A stretch of 64,000 nt of DNA, from positions 1 through 64,000 of the forward strand of contig NZ_JAVIWS010000002.1 in NCBI RefSeq assembly GCF_031323975.1, in the 5' to 3' direction. The notes beneath the pieces were generated by a model that worked only from the letters and a program-made list of their open reading frames with translations, searched no databases and had not been told where the DNA came from. Origin of the DNA: Escherichia ruysiae. Lineage in GTDB: Bacteria > Pseudomonadota > Gammaproteobacteria > Enterobacterales > Enterobacteriaceae. Numbering within the stretch: the stretch's first letter is position 1; every line of letters begins with the position of its first letter. A program made the position numbers and the translations under genes. Of the stretch, positions 24,121-33,522 are shown in pieces.

Positions 24121-25338
24121 ATGCCAACTGAATATGCTCGCGACAACCTTGGTCGCTATCAGACCGATGGATTAAGTGCAAAAGACTTTAACAAGGTCTT
24201 CGATCTTATCCGTAAACAGCAGCGTCAGAGTCGGCGAAACGCGCGGCGTACACTCACCCCAAGGATTATGGGGATGCGTAACCGCGAACTTGAGGCATTC
24301 CTCAGCCTTGGGAAAAAGAAAGATGGCACCTACTTTACGCCCGAAGATATACGCAGTTTCAACACCTCAAGGCAGGCTCATAAAACCAAATTCAAGAGCA
24401 CGGTACCCGGCATTACCTATGCTCAGCTGGTGGCGCAGTCCACCAGCATTGATATAAAACGCGCTAACAACAAAGTTTCTGATGGCACAGGGATCAAAGC
24501 CGCGACATTCCTCGGGCTAAAACACAACCTTGCATTGATATCTGTTAATGCCTCGGATGAGTCGATCCACCAGCATCACCGTGTCAGAATTCGATTTGAG
24601 GAATGGGATAAAGCCGTTGAGGAAATTGCTGAAGACGGTGCGAAAAAAGCCCGAATCGCTGCCGATCTCTGCAAGGGCCGGGTATCTTTCGACTGTGATT
24701 GTGGACGCCATCAATACTGGTATCGTTATATGGCCACGGCTGGTAACTATGCTGTCGCGCCGCCAAAAGAGTATGCATTCCCCAAAATCCGCAACCCTGA
24801 TCTGACTGGTGTGGCTTGCAAACATGTTTTGCACGCTATGACGCGTTTTCAGTCTCCCACATGGCACAAGGCCATCATTATTGCCCTGGAAAAAGCAGCT
24901 GAACAGGTGGCCTTCGGCGATGACAAGCGGAAGACAACAACCTATTTCAAAGGCGAACTGGCTAAATCGCTCGCGCTCAACCGGACAACAACGACGGATC
25001 AGGCTAAAGCGGCGCGTGAGTATGAGTTATATCTGAAATCTCAGGATGCATTAGGCAAAAAACTACGCGCCAAAGATAGCGCCACGGACAACGTTCGCCG
25101 GTTGTTAAAAAAAGCTCGCACCACGGCAAACAGGAAGAATGCCGAACTAAAAGCCTCGCGGGTGAGGGAAGCCCAGGCTCGCGCTGAAGCCGACGCTCTC
25201 AAAAAAGCCCTGCAAACGCAGGCGAACAACCTCATAAAGTTTTTCATGAGTCAGGGAATGGACAAGGCCGCTGCCACCGCGCAGGCGCGAAACATTCTTG
25301 AGACACAAATTAACGAAGCCCGTAAACGGAAAGGATAA
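24121..25338 (+). CDS. 25: Gene 25, tail protein with SWIM-like zinc motif
   Basis: A 405-residue protein with AAGGG before the ATG. Near residues 197-245 the series CDCGRHQYW ... GVACKHVLHAM has the C-x-C...C-x-H arrangement of a SWIM zinc motif. The final 120 residues are a charged coiled coil (KAREYELYLKSQ-like, KNAELKASRVREAQARAEAD). Gene order assigns it to P1 gene 25, required for stable tails. A zinc motif of this kind in a tail protein is unusual. Confidence 0.68.
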   Translation: MPTEYARDNLGRYQTDGLSAKDFNKVFDLIRKQQRQSRRNARRTLTPRIMGMRNRELEAFLSLGKKKDGTYFTPEDIRSFNTSRQAHKTKFKSTVPGITYAQLVAQSTSIDIKRANNKVSDGTGIKAATFLGLKHNLALISVNASDESIHQHHRVRIRFEEWDKAVEEIAEDGAKKARIAADLCKGRVSFDCDCGRHQYWYRYMATAGNYAVAPPKEYAFPKIRNPDLTGVACKHVLHAMTRFQSPTWHKAIIIALEKAAEQVAFGDDKRKTTTYFKGELAKSLALNRTTTTDQAKAAREYELYLKSQDALGKKLRAKDSATDNVRRLLKKARTTANRKNAELKASRVREAQARAEADALKKALQTQANNLIKFFMSQGMDKAAATAQARNILETQINEARKRKG

Positions 25339-28485
<3,147 letters not shown>

Positions 28486-28487
28486 GA

Positions 28488-28508
28488 AAAGCCCGGCGAT
28501 CGGGCTTT
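28488..28508 (+). terminator. Terminator after gene 5
   Basis: AAAGCCCG-GCGAT-CGGGCTTT directly follows the gene 5 stop and ends the tail operon. It also faces the end of dbn. Confidence 0.85.
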
Positions 28509-28532
28509 ACTGTTACCACGGGTACAATGTTT

Positions 28533-29531
28533 TTATCCGTTACCGCACGACGGTTTCTGCGTGATAAACGTCCCAAGCATCTTTTCCGCGATTGCCGACC
28601 AGGTGTGACACTGGACCTTTTCAGCATTTTTCACGCGATCAACGCGAGCAATAACCTCATCCCAATCAATCCGCGACTTGATAACCATATGGTTCACCAA
28701 AGCCAGGCGATCTGGCGGAAGGCAATCGGGCGGCGTTAATATCAACGCCCCACACATTGCCGCCTCAAGAACAGTTAATCCAAGGCTTTCGGGATGCGTA
28801 ACGATAAAAACGTCACTCTTACGCAATTCAGCTGCAAATTCGGTTGCTGGTACCGGCGTCCGTCTGTATGGAGTTACCGAAATATTCCCCGGATCAATGG
28901 TAACCAATCCGTCATCGGTCAACGTTCTGGCCTCATACGGAACAGTCAGACGCTGAAGGTTCATAAGGATACTTAAGGAGTGATCAAACCCACTAACATC
29001 AAATGCAGCGTGGTCTACAAAAATACGCAGAACATCGTCTGTTTTGGTTTCCAGATGGAACAGCTCCTGATTCGCTGCCCATCCAACATGTTTGTTAAAG
29101 CGATTATGACGCTCTAACCTGCCGGGATTATCCAGGTACCGCCAGGTATCATCGCGGACAGTAAAAGTAATATCAACTGGTGCCGAATCCAGCATAGAAC
29201 CGTCGTATACCTGAGCTACCCATCCAGTGAATCGACGACGCAGTTGCACACCTATTTCCCTGGGCACCGTAGTAAAATACCGCAATCCTGGCGCTAAAAT
29301 GGCTTTCGCAGAACACGAGAGCGCAGCGGTCAACACAGCTTCAACATAATCCTCCGGGCTTTCGACGCCAGGGGAATATGGACGATGGTATTGCAATGTT
29401 ACCCCTGCCTCACTAAAGGCGCAGGCCAGGTTATAAGCCCACATTTCCGTATATGTTTTCACATCACTGATGGCTTCAAATTTTCGCCCAATGATCAGGA
29501 TGTTCATCGGCTTTTCCTCGTTCCATTGCAT
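28533..29531 (-). CDS. dbn: Dbn, GT-B glycosyltransferase-like protein
   Basis: A 332-residue protein downstream of ban, overlapping its stop (TAATG). The N-terminus NILIIGRKFEAISDVKTYTE looks like a GT-B opening, and near residue 248 HPESLGLTVLEAAMCGALIL carries the E-x7-E motif of GT4-type transferases. A glycosyl donor and target are unknown. An internal ATG at 29507 has GAGG upstream and could also be used. Confidence 0.8.
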   Translation of the reverse strand: MQWNEEKPMNILIIGRKFEAISDVKTYTEMWAYNLACAFSEAGVTLQYHRPYSPGVESPEDYVEAVLTAALSCSAKAILAPGLRYFTTVPREIGVQLRRRFTGWVAQVYDGSMLDSAPVDITFTVRDDTWRYLDNPGRLERHNRFNKHVGWAANQELFHLETKTDDVLRIFVDHAAFDVSGFDHSLSILMNLQRLTVPYEARTLTDDGLVTIDPGNISVTPYRRTPVPATEFAAELRKSDVFIVTHPESLGLTVLEAAMCGALILTPPDCLPPDRLALVNHMVIKSRIDWDEVIARVDRVKNAEKVQCHTWSAIAEKMLGTFITQKPSCGNG

Positions 29532-30895
29532 TAATAATCCTCTTGCCAGTCAGCACCAGCATAGTTATCAAATCGTGAATACTGGCCGTTAAAAGCCAAT
29601 CTCACCGTGCCAATTGGGCCATTTCGTTGCTTACCAATAATCACCTCGGCAATGCCCTTCATTTCGCTATCCGGGTGATAAACCTCGTCGCGATACAGAA
29701 ACATGATCAGGTCTGCGTCCTGTTCAATTGCTCCTGATTCGCGCAAATCTGAATTTACCGGTCGTTTGTCCGCACGCTGTTCAAGCGATCGATTAAGTTG
29801 TGACAATGCCACCACCGGTACTTGTAATTCCTTCGCTAACGCCTTCAGTGAGCGAGAAATCTCGGCAATTTCCAGCGTTCGGTTATCTTGCAGCTCGGGG
29901 ACACGCATAAGTTGCAGGTAGTCGATCATAATCATGCTCAATCCACCATTTTCTTTATAAACACGACGAGCGCGGGAACGTAGCTCTGTAGGCGTCAGGG
30001 CGCTTGAGTCATCAATAAAAATATTCTGCTTGTCCAACAGAATCCCCATTGCGCCAGAAACACGCGCCCAATCCTCGTCGTTAAGTTGCCCCGTTCTAAT
30101 ACGAGTCTGATCAACGCGTGCAAGAGAGGCCAGTGAGCGCATCACCAGCTGGTGGCTCGGCATCTCAAGGCTAAAAACCAATACGGGCTTATCGCTACGG
30201 ACTGCGGCATTTTCGACAAGATTCATCGCAAATGTGGTCTTCCCCATAGACGGGCGGGCGGCGACAATAATGAGATCGGACGGCTGAAGCCCAGCCGTCT
30301 TCTTATTGAGATCGGTAAACCCGGTATCAATCCCCGTTACACCATCATGCGGTCGCTGAAACAACTCTTCGATGCGAGATACCGTCGCATCAAGAACGCT
30401 GGCGATGTCTTTTGGTCCACTCCCGCTCTTTTGTCGTTTTTCAGCTATTTCAAAAACGCGGCGCTCGGCCATATCCAGCAATTCATTGCTGCCCCGGCCA
30501 TCCTGCGCATATCCAGCTTCGGCTATTTCATTTGCGACGGAAATCATTTCGCGAACAACCGCGCGTTCACGAACGATATCCGCATAAGCACAAATATTTG
30601 CCGCGCTGGGCGTGTTCTTTGACATCTCCGCAAGGTACGCAAAACCACCTGCACGTTCTAATTTACCGTTCTGTTCAAGTGCTTCAGCAAGCGTTATCAA
30701 ATCAATCGGTTTGCCATGACTTAATAACCTCTCCATCTCACTGAAAATTTCACGATGAGCACTGGTATAAAAATCATCAGCGACTACACGATCTGCAACT
30801 TCATCCCAGCGGTAGTTATCAAGCATTAAGCCACCAAGTACAGCTTGTTCTGCACTAAGTGAATTTGGCATGGATTCAAGAGGGGATGCAGACAT
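29531..30895 (-). CDS. ban: Ban, DnaB-like replicative helicase
   Basis: A 454-residue DnaB-family hexameric helicase, able to replace host DnaB. The N-terminal domain (LSAEQAVLGGLMLDN) and the RecA-like C-terminal domain with Walker A ARPSMGKTTFAMNL near residue 231 are clear. Further motifs include IFIDDSSALTPTELRSRARR and MIMIDYLQLMRVP. I chose the ATG at 30895 because GGAGGA is well spaced and it overlaps the stop of a short upstream frame. In P1, ban is repressed by C1 through Op72, found here at 33495-33522. Confidence 0.96.
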   Translation of the reverse strand: MSASPLESMPNSLSAEQAVLGGLMLDNYRWDEVADRVVADDFYTSAHREIFSEMERLLSHGKPIDLITLAEALEQNGKLERAGGFAYLAEMSKNTPSAANICAYADIVRERAVVREMISVANEIAEAGYAQDGRGSNELLDMAERRVFEIAEKRQKSGSGPKDIASVLDATVSRIEELFQRPHDGVTGIDTGFTDLNKKTAGLQPSDLIIVAARPSMGKTTFAMNLVENAAVRSDKPVLVFSLEMPSHQLVMRSLASLARVDQTRIRTGQLNDEDWARVSGAMGILLDKQNIFIDDSSALTPTELRSRARRVYKENGGLSMIMIDYLQLMRVPELQDNRTLEIAEISRSLKALAKELQVPVVALSQLNRSLEQRADKRPVNSDLRESGAIEQDADLIMFLYRDEVYHPDSEMKGIAEVIIGKQRNGPIGTVRLAFNGQYSRFDNYAGADWQEDY

Positions 30896-30945
30896 TAGCA
30901 CTCCTCCAAGGCGTGCTGAATGTCAGATATAATCGGCATACTCAA
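30895..30945 (-). CDS. 16-residue leader peptide of ban
   Basis: A short frame begins at TTG 30945 (AGGAG four bases upstream) or ATG 30939 and reads (MS)MPIISDIQHALEEC. Its TAA overlaps the ban ATG (TAATG). The ban ribosome site GGAGGAG is inside it. This is a plausible coupling leader controlling ban translation; it is too short to be sure. Confidence 0.4.
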   Translation of the reverse strand: MSMPIISDIQHALEEC

Positions 30946-30991
30946 ATCACTCCTAACGATATGAGTCATCACCAGAAAATCAGGATTAATT

Positions 30992-31051
30992 CGCCGGACT
31001 CTTCCCGGCTGTCACACCGAATCGCCAGGATGGTGAATCCGCAGTCCGACG
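30992..31051 (-). ncRNA. Stem-closed RNA element with T-arm-like hairpin
   Basis: Arms CGCCGGACT (30992-31000) and AGTCCGACG (31043-31051) pair over nine positions. Inside, on the minus strand, GGATTCACCATCC forms a hairpin resembling a tRNA T-arm. It lies between tRNA-Ile and ban and shares its architecture with elements at 32102, 32364, 32602 and 33040. Confidence 0.4.
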
Positions 31052-31175
31052 CTATGAACGGGGCTTGCACATTCCGGCTACCTGGTTCGTTGCCTGAGCT
31101 AGGGGCAAGGTTCCCCCTTTAACGTCACCAGACCGCTAACGACGCATGTGCCAGACGCCGTGTTACAACCAAATG

Positions 31176-31251
31176 TGGTGGCCCCTACCGGACTTGAACC
31201 GGTGACCGTGCGATTATGAGTCGCCAGCTCTAACCACTGAGCTAAAGGGCC
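31176..31251 (-). tRNA. trnI: tRNA-Ile(CAU)
   Basis: A complete cloverleaf with encoded CCA: acceptor GGCCCTT, D-arm TAGCTCAGTGGTTAGAGC, anticodon loop CTCATAA and T-arm GGTTCAAGTCC. The CAU anticodon could suggest Met, but the sequence closely follows the E. coli tRNA-Ile2 (ileX) type, in which the C is modified to lysidine to read AUA. P1 carries the equivalent trnI. Confidence 0.93.
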
Positions 31252-31254
31252 GGA

Positions 31255-31362
31255 TTACTGTTTACTAAGTGCTTCAATGGCGCTAACAATGCCGCCTACA
31301 ACTATGGCAACAATGATAATGAGAACAATTGGATACTTGTCAGCAAAATCCCAGAAGCCCAT
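31255..31362 (-). CDS. tciC: TciC, 35-residue membrane peptide
   Basis: MGFWDFADKYPIVLIIIVAI continues as a single membrane span and ends LSKQ. Its ATG overlaps the stop of the upstream tciB frame (ATGA), and it ends three bases before tRNA-Ile. By P1 order it is tciC, part of a small cluster suggested to affect tellurite or colicin resistance or division. Confidence 0.6.
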   Translation of the reverse strand: MGFWDFADKYPIVLIIIVAIVVGGIVSAIEALSKQ

Positions 31363-31526
31363 CACTGATCCTTCGAAGCTGTTTTAAATATCGGCCATAC
31401 CAATGTTACAGCTACTGCTACCAACGCACCGTCGGATAAAACCGACAGGACTGTGCTGGTGAAATCCACCAGCACAGATAGCACGAGAAAAACCAAAGCC
31501 AGAATTAGACGTGCTTTTATAACCAT
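31362..31526 (-). CDS. tciB: TciB, 54-residue membrane protein
   Basis: The protein has two hydrophobic stretches, LILALVFLVLSVLVDF and ALVAVAVTLVWPIF. The start overlaps the tciA stop (TGATG) and the end overlaps the tciC start, so the three genes form one coupled unit. Named from P1 gene order. Confidence 0.62.
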   Translation of the reverse strand: MVIKARLILALVFLVLSVLVDFTSTVLSVLSDGALVAVAVTLVWPIFKTASKDQ

Positions 31527-31951
31527 CAGATATACTGTTCCAGTGGCAATTGAAGAGCCTGGGCAATTTTCTTCAATTGCTCCTGCTCTTCTGCCCCAAT
31601 GCCATCCTGGTCAGCAATATCAATGCATAGGCACAGAACATCTACCGCATCATTAGTCCCGGACACATCAGCCAGCTCACGTAAAGCCTGGGCATTAGCT
31701 CGGCGCGGCGAGGCTTCATATTGAGCGCGAATATTGGCGCTCATCTGGGCAATTTCACCGGAGAACGGCGCAAAGGCAGGAAGTGCTGCAATGGTTTTTT
31801 CCAATACTGCAATTTCTTTCGCATCGCAGGTGCCGTCAGAGTATGCAATGGAATATGCGCCCCAGACGGTCGCTTCCACCGCATCACGGTTTTCCATCTT
31901 CTTGACTCCGCCAGCCGCTTTGCGGAATTTCTTTTTGAGAATGCCGAGCAT
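31526..31951 (-). CDS. tciA: TciA, TerB-like protein
   Basis: A 141-residue protein of the TerB (tellurite resistance) type: an all-helical domain with acidic loops, AYSDGTCDAKEIAVLEKTIA near residue 35 and DIADQDGIGAEEQEQLKKIA near 115, matching the D-G-x...E metal-binding pattern of TerB. Preceded by TAATGAGGTT. First protein gene after the structured leader of the ban operon. Confidence 0.82.
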   Translation of the reverse strand: MLGILKKKFRKAAGGVKKMENRDAVEATVWGAYSIAYSDGTCDAKEIAVLEKTIAALPAFAPFSGEIAQMSANIRAQYEASPRRANAQALRELADVSGTNDAVDVLCLCIDIADQDGIGAEEQEQLKKIAQALQLPLEQYI

Positions 31952-32101
31952 TTATTAACCTCATTACTGGTTGGGAAATAAGGTTGCGGTGCCGGGTGCC
32001 TCCCGGTGTCCTTTGGCTGGTTATCTACCGTGGACGGGGAAACAAGGAGAAATGAATGGACTGATATAACCATTTCCCCGCGTGCGCTTAGCCGCATTCA
32101 C

Positions 32102-32180
32102 CGCAACGGAAAGAGCATTCTTGGTGGACCTGTAGATTGGGATATGAACCCGTTACAGGAGAATGCTCTTACCTGTTGCG
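32102..32180 (-). ncRNA. Stem-closed RNA element 1
   Basis: An 11-pair stem (32111-32121 with 32160-32170) extends outward through CGCAAC/GTTGCG (32102-32107, 32175-32180). Inside is a second stem CCTGTA/TACAGG capped by GGG-ATATGAA-CCC, on the minus strand a T-arm-like GGGTTCATATCCC. The inner 25 bases (about 32131-32155) nearly repeat in element 2. Confidence 0.45.
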
Positions 32181-32363
32181 TACTCCGTTTCATGGAGCTA
32201 ACGGCGGGTGATCAGACCGCACCAGACTGGACTTATTTCAGCGTTATGCTCATGCCAGAGAATCAAACTGTGATGGTCGGTGCTGAACTCCGACACAGGG
32301 TTGTAGCAAGCCCCGCAAAGCGCGCACTACTGTAGTTGCGGCACATCAGCCTGTGCATTCACC

Positions 32364-32455
32364 ACAATGTTGAGAACACTGGTTGTCACGCTGCAACGCA
32401 ACATTTATTCGTAGATTGGGATATGACCCCGTTACGCCAGTGTTCTCAACGTTGT
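32364..32455 (-). ncRNA. Stem-closed RNA element 2
   Basis: Arms at 32364-32382 and 32437-32455 pair over 19 positions with a single wobble. The interior has the same core as element 1 (GTAGATTGGGATATGA then CCCCGTTAC) closed by one base pair that differs from element 1. Two unrelated outer stems around one conserved core suggest a structured RNA, not chance. Confidence 0.48.
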
Positions 32456-32543
32456 AGTGCCGGTTACGGTTCCGGCCAGGCCTCTTCCTCAACGGGGTGT
32501 TCTCCATACGGACTACCGTTTATTGGTCGTTCCTGCGGTTTAT

Positions 32544-32601
32544 GTTGTGAAGCCAGATGCTTATCTTCTGGTTGCTTCTAAGAGCTGCACTTCATCACAA
32601 C
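32544..32601 (-). ncRNA. Stem-closed RNA element 3
   Basis: GTTGTGA (32544-32550) pairs with TCACAAC (32595-32601), and an inner hairpin GAAGCCAGA/TCTGGTTGCTTC is present. It abuts the next element directly. It lacks the GGG-CCC core. Confidence 0.35.
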
Positions 32602-32675
32602 GGTAAGGGTACTTCGTAGGGATTCGAACCCTCTGCCAAGCACAGCGATCTCCGACGTCGCAAAATACCCTTACC
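32602..32675 (-). ncRNA. tRNA-like RNA element 4
   Basis: A perfect 10-pair outer stem GGTAAGGGTA/TACCCTTACC encloses, on the minus strand, a small hairpin (GCGA...TCGC) and a canonical T-arm AGGGTTCGAATCCCT on the 3' side. It looks like a tRNA with an over-long acceptor and only one other arm. It begins eight bases after the CCA end of tRNA-Thr. No anticodon arm can be drawn, so it is not an ordinary tRNA. Confidence 0.5.
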
Positions 32676-32683
32676 TGTTGTGT

Positions 32684-32759
32684 TGGTGCCGGTTAACGGA
32701 CTCGAACCGCTGACATCCTGCTTACAAGGCAGGCGTTCTACCAACTGAGCTAAACCGGC
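32684..32759 (-). tRNA. trnT: tRNA-Thr(UGU)
   Basis: Complete cloverleaf with encoded CCA: acceptor GCCGGTT pairs with AACCGGC, D-arm TAGCTCAGTTGGTAGAAC, anticodon loop CTTGTAA (anticodon UGU) and T-loop TTCGAGT. P1 carries the equivalent trnT. It lies two bases from tRNA-Asn. Confidence 0.95.
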
Positions 32760-32761
32760 AT

Positions 32762-32837
32762 TGGCGATGGAGGATGGATTTGAACCATCGACCCGTTGAT
32801 TAACAGTCAACCGCTCTAACCGCTGAGCTACACCATC
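32762..32837 (-). tRNA. tRNA-Asn(GUU)
   Basis: Cloverleaf with encoded CCA, D-arm TAGCTCAGCGGTTAGAGC, anticodon loop CTGTTAA (anticodon GUU) and T-arm ATGG-TTCAAAT-CCAT. The acceptor stem GATGGTG/CTCCATC has a T-T mismatch at the sixth pair. P1 itself is known for only two tRNAs, Ile and Thr, so this one appears to be extra. Confidence 0.88.
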
Positions 32838-33039
32838 ACTTGCCGGGTACGTCTCCGGCGAGGGCTTCCACCTCCGTATGCTTTTCGGCGCCCGCGCCCT
32901 GGCTGAAATTCGGTAACAGGGGATGCATAACCCTGGCTTCCAGCGTGATTAGCGCCTTCAGCATGACGGGATATACCCGTTACAAGAAATTATCCCAGGA
33001 TGCCATTAAGCAATGGCTGTTACGCTGAATGAAAAAGGA

Positions 33040-33121
33040 CGTAACAGGTAAGGACGCTGACCAAAGAGATGGCCCCTTCTCGCTCATCTGGTTAATCGAA
33101 CCAGCGCCCTTGCCTGTTATG
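33040..33121 (-). ncRNA. Stem-closed RNA element 5
   Basis: Arms 33040-33057 and 33104-33121 pair over 18 positions with one mismatch and two wobbles. Inside is CTGGTTAATCGAACCAG, on the minus strand a T-arm-like GGTTCGATTAACC hairpin. The left arm contains AACAGGTAAG, whose complement occurs at 32168 and 32670 next to elements 1 and 4. Confidence 0.45.
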
Positions 33122-33208
33122 CCTCCCCGTTCCCTAATACACAGACGGGGACACTCTGCGGTCGATTTTTTGACGGGGGACGACTCATACCCCGTGGCGT
33201 CAGGCTTC

Positions 33209-33289
33209 TTAGGCCGCTACCATCATCAGATCATCGTTTGCATTTACTTTAATGGTCAGTTTATAAACCGCCGCAAAGTCGCTAACCAT
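33209..33289 (-). CDS. 26-codon frame in the ban leader
   Basis: MVSDFAAVYKLTIKVNANDD and six more residues, with AGGG eight bases before the ATG. It starts 14 bases downstream of the UUCG terminator. Translation is possible, but the length gives weak support. Confidence 0.3.
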   Translation of the reverse strand: MVSDFAAVYKLTIKVNANDDLMMVAA

Positions 33290-33302
33290 GACGAAAACCC
33301 TG

Positions 33303-33327
33303 AAAAAACGCCCACCCGAAGATGGGC
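33303..33327 (-). terminator. UUCG-loop terminator in the ban leader
   Basis: On the minus strand GCCCATC-TTCG-GGTGGGC is followed by GTTTTTT: seven pairs, a stable tetraloop and a U-run. It lies about 180 bp downstream of the Op72 promoter region, upstream of the tRNAs, tci and ban. Confidence 0.85.
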
Positions 33328-33494
33328 AAACTGGATGAACAGATCGTTAGGCATTTCGGTGTCGCCACTTAGGTGCATGGTCAACCTGGCAACTCGGTGG
33401 CCATGTGGGCGGAGTAACCCAGCCATGCTTACCGCCGCGCCTATCGCGGGTAATAACTCAATCCGCTTTATAAATCCCGTTTCATTGAAACAAT

Positions 33495-33522
33495 ATTACT
33501 CTAATAAATTTATTAGAGCAAT
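33495..33522. promoter_or_regulatory. Op72, two overlapping C1 operators
   Basis: A plus-strand operator (33495-33511, 16 of 17) and a minus-strand operator (33506-33522, 17 of 17) overlap by six bases as a back-to-back pair. The dmt stop codon lies inside. In P1 the equivalent site represses ban; here it would control the whole leader-tRNA-tci-ban-dbn operon. Confidence 0.95.

Larger units (their letters stand above)
31952..33208 (-). other. 1.26-kb structured leader without protein genes
   Basis: No convincing protein gene is seen here. The stretch holds two tRNAs and at least five RNA-like elements closed by long stems, listed separately. A plus-strand frame of 109 codons (32006-32335) runs straight through two of them and looks fortuitous. 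Smaller hairpins, such as CGGGGAAA/TTTCCCCG at 32035-32080, fill the gaps. Confidence 0.7.

Noticed and set aside
31176..31251. tRNA-Met from the CAU anticodon
   Set aside because: Body and anticodon stem follow the tRNA-Ile2 (ileX) type, so lysidine-modified isoleucine tRNA is the better call.
32006..32335. A 109-codon plus-strand frame
   Set aside because: It crosses two strongly paired RNA-like elements, lacks a ribosome site and has no protein-like pattern.
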